Part shown: positions 21,816 through 32,570 of the stretch, in pieces
Numbering within the stretch: position 1 is the first letter of the stretch
How the letters are laid out: every line of letters begins with the position of its first letter
Origin: Ceratotherium simum simum
Taxonomy: Eukaryota; Chordata; Mammalia; Perissodactyla; Rhinocerotidae
Direction of reading: 5' to 3'
Assembly (NCBI RefSeq): GCF_000283155.1
Contig: NW_004454216.1
Coordinates: 12,641,640 to 12,705,639, forward strand
Length of the DNA: 64,000 nt
Translations under genes and position numbers: made by a program
Notes under the pieces: model-generated
Database searches by the model: none
Told to the model about the DNA's origin: nothing
Seen by the model: the letters and a program-made list of their open reading frames with translations, nothing else

Positions 21816-23534
21816 GATGAAGCTACAGCTCAAAAAAAAGACCAGTGATCCATTTAAGTCTGTCTTCTATAAGGAAACCTTTAAGTTTCTGCCTATCCAT
21901 CTCAATCTTAGGAAGCAATAGTGAGTATTATGCGGTTGACAATCTAGAGGCAAGAATGTGGATGTTGATAAGTATTAGGAAGTAAAAGTTCTAAAATATT
22001 TTTTTCACAGGCACATTATAAACTCAAATGTATAAAATATTTCATTATAATAGAAATAATCGGTAAAAAATTCTACGATTTTGATGATTAAGTAAAAACT
22101 CATAAAGAGAGACATAACTGGGACACCTTTACCATCAACAAGATATATTACAATAGCCTTATTAGAAAAATTTATCTTATGTTCTCTAAAAAGTGAAACT
22201 CTCAGTGAATAACAAAGGCAACACCCATCATTTTAACAGAACAACTAAACTTTCAAACAGGAAAACTTTATCATCCATTTAAGCGTTCACTTCACCAAAT
22301 GAACTGAGGGATGAGCTGTGTGCTCCCTCACACGGCAGGACAAAATGATTGCTACAGCAAGAGGTTTGGTACTTAAAAAGGGGATTGACAGTGGCTGCTG
22401 ATTTCAAACTTTTCTCTGTTGTCTCTTATATAATATAATACACCTATTTGATGACTTGGTAACTCCAACAATGCTGAAAACAGAGTAGGTATTCAAAAAC
22501 TATACTGAGGGCATGGCCAGAGTTTCATGTATGTGTCTATCCAGGTGGGGCCTGGATGGATGGAGGGGCATATACTACTCTGCACATGGACACAACCTCA
22601 CATTTTGTAGGTTTCACATCTCTGTAATCTGGCGATTCCTCATTGTAATTAGTGTGGCATAACTGAAAACGCTTAGGATGGTGTTCACCACATAAATGGC
22701 AGCTTTTGATGATTTAAGTCTTGTTCAGAAGCCAGTCCCTCCCCACGCGGCTGGCTCTCTAAGAAGCCCGTGCACTCTAAGTGCCTAGGGTAATGTTTAG
22801 TACCTTAAAACATTACCTGAAGTAGAATACTTCTGCCATGGAGAGACACCGGGTAATAAATGGTCTTAGAGTAAATGTTAAGGAACCCTGAAATAATTAC
22901 ATAATGTATCTGTTTTTTAAGAATAGTAATATAACCATGGCAGAGGCAGAACAATTGCAAATTAAACTTAGCAGGTTATAAAAGTCAACATAAAACCAAA
23001 ACACAATATGCTTACCTACCATCTTCATAGATATCCTATTCACAGGAATATTCTAAAAATACCCACCCCCAAAATAAAACACCTAAAAGTGGACTTTAGT
23101 CAACGTTTCTGGCACCTATTAACTGAATCCAGGCACCATATAGCATCTCTTTAAGCCCAGCCTAAGCCAATGTGCCTACCTTAAATCTCACAACCTTCCC
23201 AGGCGCCCCACTCATAGGGCCGCTGACGGCGCGTCAGAGAAGCACTTGGCAGAAGGCTTACAAGTCTTAACAAACCCTCGTTGACTCAGTGTACACTACA
23301 AATGAGCCAACAGGTACCCAGAAATTTTTTGCTGCTCACTCTAAGTTCTTAAGCCTGCTAACATTTATTGATTGTAGGACTAACTGTAAACTTAAAGGCA
23401 CAGAGAGACTTCTATTTCTGAAGAACACTCCTCTCCCTGAACTCAGTCTGGGAAAAATAATTATCTTCAGGTAGACCAGGGGATGCTTAACAACAAGTTC
23501 GAGGGAATACAGGATTAATGCAATAGAAACTCCT
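21816..23534. other. Unassigned sequence
   Basis: A mixture of AT-rich and ordinary unique-looking sequence. A small CpG-containing spot lies near 23200-23240. No repeat or gene is supported. Confidence 0.45.
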
Positions 23535-23645
23535 GGAATACTCATTCACCAAATGTGTACCGAGCAGCTTCCAAGCACCAGATACAGTGTCTAGGTTTTG
23601 GGGATAGAGCCACAAACAAAACAGACTCTCTAGTGTAAACTTCAG
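23535..23645 (-). repeat. L2 LINE 3'-end fragment
   Basis: The stretch 'tcattcaccaaatgtgtaccgagcagcttccaagcaccagatacagtgtctaggttttggggatagagccac' matches the reversed L2 3' terminus ('gtatccccagcgcctagaacagtgcc'). Confidence 0.65.
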
Positions 23646-25257
23646 TCCCTCAGCTTATTGAGGAGGTTATATGAAAAAACAACATGCACACACTCATAGA
23701 TACACACGTATGTACAGAATATCCAGTAAATGCAATATACATTTTACACTAAAATGCATGGAAATTCTAAGAGAAATGTTATGAGAAATTTTGCCCCATT
23801 AGATCCGTTTATTTTCCTGCGGAAACACTTTTCTATAATAGAGATCAGAAGGAATACAGACTCCAGTATAAAATTACTGGGGGGTGGGACAAATAGGTGA
23901 ACTATTGTTTTTTTTCTTTTTCCTTTTAGTTTAAATAAATCGAAAAATTTATTTAAAAAATAATTTGTCCACCACCTTTCAGAGTAGTATTGATGCATGA
24001 GATGAAGTCATGCCTGACTTTATTTACGCTGTCCTTAACTAGCAGATTTCACAATCAGTAGATGGATCCTACTGTTGAGAAGAAATACTGTGCTAAAATT
24101 TATTATATATAAGGCTTTTGAGTTTGAGTAATTCTGTAAAGAGCTTTACGGGGAAACAAATCAAACATCGACGGAAGAGTTAAAATACCTTTCAATAGTT
24201 AAACTGACGTCCACAAAATGAGATGACTGCTCTATAGCTTAGCCTTCAGTCTATAAACACGCAAGAGGAAATGATAAATTCTACAACTCAATTTAAAATT
24301 ATTTTTAGACAAAAGTAAGTTTCAAAGGTTTATTTCCTTTGATTATATTTTCTCTTTTAGATAGACATCAAATCACTAGAAATTGAAATTATTCTAGGGA
24401 CAGAGAATACACACATAAAAAAATTGTTCAAAGATAAAACTAAGAGTTAACTGAGTCTATATCAATGTCCAACAAGTATATGCACTGTTTACCCATCACT
24501 AATCCCAAATATCCATCAACTAACTACCCAATAGAAAAAGTATACTACTGTACAGCAGAAAGAAGTACTATACAGACATTCACGGAATTCCATTTAGACT
24601 ATTACTGGAGAAATCCAAACAACGTACCAAACTTGAGAGCTGATATGAGAGGAAAGAAGGGAAAAAGGGATAAAACAAAGGGAGGGAAGGAGGCAGGACA
24701 AATAACAGGTCGATATTACAGATTTAAGACTCTGGGACTTCTGTTGGCGTTATTTCAAATACACAATCTCTTCTTTCTGTTTACCAAAATCTTAAGTATA
24801 TGTCATTTCCCTGTTTGAATTCATGATTGATTCACAAAGTAAAAGAATACTGCCTTGAAAAATGTGAATTGGCTTGACAGATTAGAGTACGCAGAAACAG
24901 ATATAATCCAAAAAAGTAATTGTCATATTCCTCAACCTAATTTTCAAATACATTCTATTCCTAGAACCAACGAATACCCATGGAAATAAATTGTTACAAA
25001 TTCTGCCATTATACAAATCACTCTGATTTTCAAGTTTTTAGACTTGATTCCTTCACTTGTAAGAAACTCATTTTCATGCATAGTGACTTCAAAGTGGAAT
25101 TCAGTAATTTCAAATGTCTCCCACATCAAAGATCCAGAGATATTTTTAGAATCTTAGATGACTATAATAAACAAGATTTTCTTGTTTATAGATTCATAGA
25201 AAGTATTTTTTTTTTTAACTTTCACTTCACTCTTTCGTACAAAAAAACAATTACCTC
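23646..25257. other. Unassigned AT-rich sequence
   Basis: The 117-codon plus-strand open frame at 24465-24818 has no domain. The palindromic AT stretch 'aaataaatcgaaaaatttattt' lies at 23930-23955. Nothing else is recognised. Confidence 0.45.
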
Positions 25258-25643
25258 TGTTATGGACTGAATTGGTAGCCCTCAAATTCATAGGATGAAG
25301 CTCCAAACCCCAATGTGACTGACTGTATTTGGAGAGAGGCCCTGAGGGTTAAGTAAGGTCATAAGGGGCTATTATCTGATGGAACTGGTGTCCTTATAAG
25401 AAGAGGAAGAGACATCAGAGCTCACTCCCCGCCCCACGCACCGGGCGGGGGGAGGGGGGGGTGTACGTGAGGACACAGCAGAAAGCAGATGTCTACAAAC
25501 CAGGAAGAGAGACCTAACCAGAAACAGAATTTGCCAACACTTTGATCATGGATTTTAGCTTCCAGAACTGTGAAAAAATAAATATCTGTTGTTTAAGCCA
25601 CCCAGTCTGTGGTATTCTGTTATGGCAGCCCAAGCAGACTGCA
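25258..25643 (+). mobile_element. Solo MLT1-type LTR (ERVL-MaLR)
   Basis: Begins 'tgttatggactgaattggtagccctcaaattcat', has 'aatgtgactgactgtatttggagagaggccctgagg' and 'tggtgtccttataagaagagg', then 'tccagaactgtgaaaaaataaatatctgttg', which includes the AATAAA signal, and ends 'cagcccaagcagactgca'. This is the MLT1 order; no internal region is attached, so it is a solo LTR left by recombination between paired LTRs. A G-rich run at 25443-25461 is an unusual expansion. Confidence 0.85.
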
Positions 25644-26514
25644 TAATCTCTAAAAACGAAGAGTTTATATTTTTGAAGTATTTTACTCTACTGATAATCC
25701 TGCTGAATGAGTAAATGACAGTTACAAAGATGATCCATTTATAAAGAGAAGAGCTTGGAATGATTTGAAAAATAATTCACTCAAAAAAATCACTTTCATA
25801 TACATGTGTTATGCTAAATTAAACAAATGAAATTTTACCAATTACTTCACTTTAGAAATAGCATACAGCTTTGAACCATAAGAGATATCGCCATGTTGTG
25901 CCTGATTCTGAGACTACGAGGGGACAACGGCCATAGAGAGGTCCTCAATGGAGTCTACATAATAATCCTCATTGGAAAATAGCAACATAAAAATCTTGAA
26001 ATTGAAATGCTGATTCTTTTGAAACCAAACAGTATTTGAAAAACAAAGAAAATTCCAGTGGCACTATCTCTTGTTCTCGTACCTTGCCTCAAGATTATAT
26101 AAAATTTGACTTCTTTGATGCTGACTTCATTAATATTCAGAGCAAAGGCCACGTATCCACATTTGGCAGTCACTCTGTCCTTAGGACTTCTACATTCTCA
26201 ATGTCAAGAAGTAAATTATTAGATCAGAGGGCGGCTAATACTTCTACAGGATTCACCCTTTCTCTCAGTGATAAGGATGAAGCCTCTTTCAATTTTCAGT
26301 AGAACTGTAGAAGAATACATAGGTTCTTATGCATTCAGATTAATTTTTTAAAACTCTTGGAGGTAGGTGTGTGCGTGTTTATCTATAAATATGTGATATC
26401 TATAAATATCTACATTTTAGACATCCATACACTGTCAGGTGTCTATTAACAGTATTTTACAGTGCATTCAAGATTCCTGAACTTTGATCACATTTTTCTT
26501 TTTTTAAAAACTAC
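25644..26514. other. Unassigned sequence
   Basis: No repeat or gene is recognised. Overlapping short frames on both strands around 25955-26302 lack features. Confidence 0.45.
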
Positions 26515-26735
26515 CATTTTTTGAGTGCTTCTCATGTACCAGGCATTGTATCAGGCACTTGACATAATTACCTCATTTAATTATCACAGTCTCACAAGAT
26601 AGAGGTCATTATTCCATATTAAGAGGAGAAAAAGTTTCAGAGAGGTTAAATAATTGCCCAAACCCTTTCAATTAAGAAGCACCACAACTAGGATTTATGC
26701 CTAAGTTTCTCTGAATCCACAGATGTCTAAGAATG
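26515..26735 (-). repeat. MIR SINE
   Basis: The plus strand 'gagtgcttctcatgtaccaggcattgtatcaggcactt', 'cctcatttaattatcacagtctcacaag' and 'cagagaggttaaataattgcccaaac' follow a reversed, nearly complete MIR. Confidence 0.8.
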
Positions 26736-26822
26736 TTCCTTTCCCCCAGTCTTGAGGAACTATAAACTATCAAACTAAGCACTGTTTACATACTCTTAGA
26801 TTTCTAAATCATCTTAATCCAC

Positions 26823-26872
26823 ACAGGTCTGGTAGCAATGTTTTATTACAGGTCTGGTAGCAATGTTTTATA
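26823..26872 (+). repeat. 25-bp tandem duplication
   Basis: Two adjacent copies of a 25-bp unit starting 'acaggtctggtagcaatg' (26823-26847 and 26848-26872) differ at a single final base. Confidence 0.95.
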
Positions 26873-27619
26873 ATACCTGTGGGGTTATTCAAACCAATAT
26901 TGGCTGAGGAGTTCCATGTGCCTAGTGATTTTCTAGAAGGCTTAGGAGACAATAATGCCATGTCACTGTATAGGGAATATGACCTCAGGTGGGGTACATT
27001 AGAAAACTCCTGGGATACAACTGTTAACCTCCCTACAGCATCTGCATTCTTTCGCTCTAGAATGATTCTTAAAATTAATCTTAAGTAGAGGCATTTGCCT
27101 ACCATTACATAGTAAAATTATTATGCTACCACCAGAAAAAGCCAAGTTCCCATTTTCGCATTCCCTTCCTATATCAAATTAAATATTTGTCAAAGTTCTG
27201 TAACCTATTATACACAGGTAAGAAATTATTATGAATATCATTATTTCCCTTCTCTAACTCTGTATGCAAACTGCAGAGGGTCCAATCTGCAATGATTTTC
27301 ATTCATTTTAAAACTACTTATAAAATAATCATGTAAGGCTATTATATATACCAGAAACCCTTACACCATCGTAGGAAAAGTTCTAATGTTTGAAACATCC
27401 AGAAACTCTTGAATTGTATCAATTCCTCATTCCTTAAAACCTGTCACAGATAGGGTATCATAGCTCACTGTGTTCCATGTAACAACAACCAAAGGGTTCA
27501 CAGTCAAATAATTTCACATGTTAAACAGATTCATTTACTACAGGACTTCTCAGAAACTTAGCATACTAGACGCACTCTGTCTCTCTAGAAGAGCCATGGA
27601 TAGGACTAGGCCGATATTA
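26873..27619. other. Unassigned sequence
   Basis: Nothing is recognised; AT-rich with short frames only. Confidence 0.45.
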
Positions 27620-27995
27620 GAGTTAAAACAAGCACCATGCCTCCCTATCATCTTTCCCCTACCCCACCCCCCACCCCCGTCCTCTTAAAAGGCCACGCCC
27701 ACTCCATGACTGGCCATGTGACATGTTTTTTGGCTAAAGACATACTCGAGGTAGTGACATGTGCCACACTTCCAAGCAGCAGTTTAAGAGCCATGGCTCC
27801 ACCATCATTCCTTTCTCCTTCTGTCACAGCCTTGTACATCCAGAAAGGTTGCTCCTTCAGCTGTGGTCCAGGAACTAAGCGCACATGGAGCACAGTGGCA
27901 GCAGACTCATCAGGAACATGAACGTGAGTGAGAAATAAACTTTTACTGCTATAAACCACTAAGATTTGGGGACTCCCTGGATAATGAAACATAAC
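27620..27995 (+). mobile_element. Probable MaLR-type solo LTR
   Basis: A pyrimidine-rich start is followed by 'gccatgtgacatg', 'agccatggctcc', 'tggagcacagtggcagcagactcatcaggaacatgaacgtgagtgagaaataaacttttactg' and 'aaccactaagatttgggg'. The 'gagtgagaaataaac...taagccactgagattt' ending is typical of MLT1-like LTRs, including the poly(A) signal. Both boundaries are approximate. A 154-codon minus-strand open frame across it is a by-product. Confidence 0.55.
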
Positions 27996-29689
27996 TTTGC
28001 CTAAGCCGAGTGACAGAGCATGTTTTCTGGATTTATTGGACCCTGGCATCCTTTTGCCACGTAACACCTTCCAGGATTTGTTTCCTAAATTACTCCTGGT
28101 TTTGTATGGCATCTCTTCTATTTCTCAGTTAACACTATATTTAAGATGAACATACATGTAAGCTAGAAGGACACAGTGTTAGTCATCTTCAATAAGCTGC
28201 TTAAATTTTATCAGCAATTTGAATTGGTCAATTTCTGCTTATAGTCAATAAAAATATTTTATTGAAATAATCTGATTAACATTCAGAAATCACAGATCAG
28301 ATGGCTACTTAAGTCAGGACTGCCATACTAATGCTGATTAACAATTTAGTTTCCTGAACAGGTCAGATTAAGTGTCCTGCTTTACTTTCTATATATGTAT
28401 TCATATTTAGCAAATTCAGCAAATAAAATACTGCTACGAATTTAATTTTCTTCAAACCTCACTATGCTCAACTCCCTTTTGGATTAACTATTGAGAACAC
28501 ATTTGAAAGTTCAGTATCGATATTCAAATATTCTATAGTCTATTCTGGGGACCCAGAGAAACCACCATCAATACCAGTATGCTAACTGGTATTCTTACAT
28601 CCAGAGTCTGTATTCCTAACTTAATTGTGCCTTAACAGCACAGAGAGGAGAGAAAATGATAACTAAATCCCAATCTTCTCATTGATATTAAGATTTTGTT
28701 GGTGTTTAAATGTCTGCATAAACACACATTCAAGCTAAATTGCATACCTTGTTACTATGGGTACAATCCTAGACAAGGACACCTAGAAGAATGGTTCAGA
28801 GGCCTTACAGTCACACTTGCATCATAAAAGCAACATTCAGTCATATACTCACTAAAACAAGAAGGTAGACACAAATATTCTAGATAGATTTAATAAGCTA
28901 ATAAAAATACTTAAAAACAGAAAAGATTTAATATTAATTTTCAATTAACCAGAAAATCAAAGAACAAGTTCATGTCCTAAAAAGTGCACCTAAACAATAT
29001 TTACTGTATTTGTTCATTTTAATTTACATCACATTCCTCGGTCTTATAAATCATCAGTTCACACATTTTATTCCCAGATTGAGAAAACTCGAATGTAAGG
29101 AATCATTATTAAAATCAATCTTAAAATATTGCCATATTTTAAAACCATTAAAAAATTTTTTTCCTTAGAAACAGGTTTGAAATAACTTCCTTACAGGACG
29201 ACAGAGTTATAGTATCTGTGAGTTTCAGAGTCTGATATAATTTGTCACGTATATATTTTACAATCTCACCTTTTTCTTCATTGTGTGGTTTTCATATTCA
29301 AAATAGTTTCATGATGCTGCTATACATGCCTCTATTATTTTTAAGAGGTAAAAAACAAAACAAAAGGCTCCATAATGCTTTGATACGCACTCACTTTTCA
29401 ATTGAAGCCAAAAGCAATACAAAAAATAGCTTTTGGGGCAGAGACTAATTTAACACTTATTTAGGTATGTAACCTCTAGATACTTTCAGGACTTGAATAA
29501 ATTGACTTTTCACCAATAGTATATTACTATGGAGAAGCAAATCAGAAATTCTGAAATAGTTAATTATTAAAAATTCATGATTTTAAAGGAAAACATAACT
29601 TACTTGATGATGGAAATTAAAATGTCACTTAAAAAAAAAAAAATAAAATTCACAAGAAAAAAATAAACACTTATCACAATTCCCTGATC
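27996..29689. other. Unassigned AT-rich sequence
   Basis: No interspersed repeat or coding feature is recognised. Confidence 0.45.
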
Positions 29690-31153
29690 AACACGGAAGG
29701 CGAATCCAGCAAATGGGAAAAGGCTGAGAACGGTTCTGATAGCACATGGTCCTTGACCGCCTCACTGCGGCCAGGTCAGCAAGTCAGATGCACGCACAGT
29801 GCTGCTCTTACCGCTCAAGTCAAGACTTCCCATTGTGATTTCAATGCAACATCAGAACTTCCAGCTTCTGTGGTGCAGCAGGAGTCTGTGAAAGACCCAG
29901 AGCAAAGTGGTTAAAACGGGGAGCCACGAAGGCCTTTCAGACAAAGTTGACACTCATTGTCGTTTAGCAAAATAATCAGCCCCCTAAAATGAATTAACAG
30001 CCAGACACTCCAAATCAGGCAAATCATTAAAAACCCCTATGCTAACATCATTTACAGCAAGTGGCCTAAAGTGTTTATTGTCAACTTTAACAAAAAAACA
30101 CTAAAATTATTCATTCAAAGGGAATTCTGAGATTAAAGTTACAGAGCAAAGAATTAATTATAGGCAATCATTTCTCAGGTTTTTGGCTAAAATCAAGTGT
30201 GGAATTACAGTCAAATCCCCTGGAAAAACATAACGTTAAATTGACATCCTGGCTAAATTCAAGTTAAATGACTGGCCCAACCCAACCAGATGGGCTGTGG
30301 TTCAGATATTAATATCTTATAATTTATCCTTCATATATTTTAAAGATGAGTGAAGTAAGAGTTTTTTTTAAAAAGATGGGGGTTGGGGGAGACACACACA
30401 AATAGAGAAAAACTGTTACCAAAAAATTACTTTCCGGCTACAAGTGGTGAAGTAAATATAGGAAAGAGGATCTAAATCAGCAAAAGGGTGTCCACACAAA
30501 TGAAATGAAACATTTTACATTAATAACACTGCAAATACAGACATGCACTTAAATTGTACCATTTTTAAGAATTAAATTATTTCATTTTCTATGTGAGAGA
30601 CATTCATTTAGTTTCTGGGGTGCTTTAGTGGTAACACGAATTCACACTCAACTAAGACAGACAATTTCCTGCCCCCTGCAGATCATGACAAGAGATGTCT
30701 GTACGATCAGCAGGCTATAACACACTCTGGAAATCGGGTATCACTCACGGGCTTACAGCTTTATCAATAGGATTAGTCATTTTACAGCTTGGCTGAAGTT
30801 TTTTCCCTAATCAGTCACTGCGATATGGAAGAACCGGCTCTCACACATTAAGTATCAAACGTGTGAGGATTCATGTGAGTAATCCTATCTAGACTCAGAT
30901 GATTCAGTTGTCACCCAGCGCTGCTGAAGAAAACAAGAGCTGGAAAGAATGAATAAAATATTAAATGGTCTCATGTGGCTTCACACAAGATACTACTCAT
31001 TCACCCATAGTTTTTAAAACAAGGATATGGATGAAAGAATAAATCCAGATCTTTGCAGCAAACTACAAAGGAAACATACGAATACTTTCAAGTCAAATGA
31101 CTATGTTTTTACTAAGGAAGTGTACAATGCCAAAAACTGATTAAATAATGGTG
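29690..31153. other. Repeat-free stretch, possible conserved non-coding sequence
   Basis: About 1.4 kb contains no repeat that I recognise. It includes balanced-composition blocks at 29690-29960 and 30600-30930, and homeodomain-type TAATTA/ATTAAT words near 30140-30170. It might be regulatory, but only cross-species alignment could tell. Confidence 0.3.
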
Positions 31154-31155
31154 TA

Positions 31156-31420
31156 AAAGTCTATTCTATTATTTTTTTAGGAAGATTAGCCCTGAGCTAA
31201 CATCTTTTGCCAATCCTCCTCTTTTTGCTGAGGAAGACTGGCCCTGGGCTAACATCCGTGCCCATCTTCCTCTACCTTTACGGAATGCTGCCACAGCGTG
31301 GCTTGATAAGGGGTGCGTAGGTCCCCACCCAGGATTGGAACTTGCAAGCCCTGGGCCACCGAGGCGGAGCCTGCGAACTTAACCACTACAACACCAGGCC
31401 GGCCCCTTAAAGTCTATTCT
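31156..31420 (-). mobile_element. ERE SINE with 12-bp target-site duplication
   Basis: The reversed element at 31168-31408 carries two tail repeats, then 'cctttacggaatgctgccacagcgtgg', a diverged B box ('aggattggaacttgcaag') and the head 'aaccactacaacaccaggccggcccc'. Flanks 'aaagtctattct' lie at 31156-31167 and 31409-31420. Confidence 0.95.
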
Positions 31421-31705
31421 TCATGATCATAAAATAGGCAACTAACATTATTAAAAATGCCGTTTCAAGAAAATCACATACACTATCTCATATATTTATT
31501 TGCATACTTTGTCTTCACATAAATCCATAAAAGCCAGTATGAAGAAGAACCATTAAAATAAATATTGTAAAATAAATGAGTAAAAATCATGAAGTAAATA
31601 AATAATTATAAATAACTGTCAGGTAAATAAATTGGTATAAACTTAAAAAATAAATATAATTTGTACTGCCAAAATGGGAAGAGGAAGGTCCACCATTATT
31701 TATTT

Positions 31706-31728
31706 ATTCATTCATTCATTCATTCATT
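31706..31728 (+). repeat. (ATTC)n microsatellite at SINE tail
   Basis: About six ATTC units sit at the 3' (tail) side of the reversed ERE that follows, so they probably grew from its A-rich tail. Confidence 0.85.
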
Positions 31729-31730
31729 TA

Positions 31731-31951
31731 GTGAGGAAGATCAGCCCTGAGCTAATATCTGCCAATCCTCCTCTTTTGCCCGAGGAAGATTGGCCCTGAG
31801 CTAACATCCACGCCCATCTTCCTCCACTTTATATGAGACGCCGCCACAGCATGGCCTGACAAGCGGTGCGTCGGTGCACACCCGGGATCTGAACCCCAGG
31901 CCGCCAGCAGCGGAGCGCGCGCTTAACCGCTACGCCAACAGGCGGGACCCA
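31731..31951 (-). mobile_element. ERE SINE
   Basis: Reads 'gaggaagatcagccctgagctaatatctgccaatcc', 'ccactttatatgagacgccgccacagcatgg', 'gtgcacacccgggatctgaacc' and 'cttaaccgctacgccaacaggcgggaccc'. Flanking 'caccatta' at 31691-31698 and 31952-31959 is a short target-site duplication, with the microsatellite between the left copy and the tail. Confidence 0.95.
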
Positions 31952-31965
31952 CACCATTAATTTTT

Positions 31966-32553
31966 TTTTTTTTTTAAATTTGGAAGATTGTAAATTTAAT
32001 ATTATTTGATATTTAAGTATGATTTGTTTTATTGAGGTAAAATTCACATAACGTAGAATTCACCATGTTAATCAAAGTGTATAATTCAGTGCCATTTAGT
32101 ACATTCACAGAGTTGTGAGCCATCGCCTCTATTTCTTTTTTTTTTTGTGAGGAAGATCGGCCCTGCGCTAACATCCATGATAATCCTCCTCTTTTTGCTG
32201 AGGAAGACTGGCTCTGAGCTAACATCTATTGCCAATCTTCCTCCTTTTTTTCCCCCAAAGCCCCAGTAGGTAGTTGTATGTCATAGTTGCACGTCCTGCT
32301 AGTTGCTGTATGTGGCACGTGGCCTCAGCATGGCCGGAGAAGCGATGCGTTGGTGCGCGCCCGGGATCCGAACCCGGGCCGCCAGTAGCGGAGCACGTGC
32401 ACTTAACTGCTAAGCCACAGTGCTGGCCCCATTGCCTCTATTTCTGAAATATCTTCATCACCCAGAAGTAAGCACTGCACCCACTAGGCAGTCACTCCTC
32501 ATGCCTCCCCTCTGCCAGCCCCTAGCATCCACTAATCTGCTTTCTGTCTCCAT
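31966..32553 (-). mobile_element. LINE-1 3' end, interrupted by an ERE
   Basis: A T-run (reversed A-tail) leads into 'ttttattgaggtaaaattcacataacgtagaattcaccatg', 'gtataattcagtgccatttagtacattcacagagttg', and after the ERE 'catcacccagaagtaagcactgcacccactaggcagtcactcc' and 'cagcccctagcatccactaatctgctttctgtctc'. This is a reversed L1M 3'UTR. The 17-base 'ccacaccattaattttt' occurs at 31949-31965 and 32554-32570 and looks like its target-site duplication. Confidence 0.8.
32122..32445 (-). mobile_element. Long, composite ERE SINE with 15-bp target-site duplication
   Basis: The element at 32137-32430 is longer than the other copies. On the minus strand it has the usual head, then the 'catgctgaggccacgtgccac...tactggggctttggggg' body, and then the doubled 'gatgttagctcag...cttcctc' tail that other copies carry directly after a 'tataaagt' body. 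Flanks 'atcgcctctatttct' (32122-32136) and 'attgcctctatttct' (32431-32445) differ by one base. Confidence 0.95.
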
Positions 32554-32570
32554 CCACACCATTAATTTTT

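Noticed and set aside
23016..23052. 37-base minus-strand segment with good splice-like borders
   Set aside because: Microexon-sized; an open frame over 37 bases is uninformative.
27648..28112. 154-codon minus-strand open frame
   Set aside because: Covers a probable MaLR LTR in reverse; no domain and no conserved start context.
29604..29627. 24-base minus-strand microexon-like segment after a long T-rich tract
   Set aside because: The acceptor score comes from a simple poly(A)/poly(T) run.
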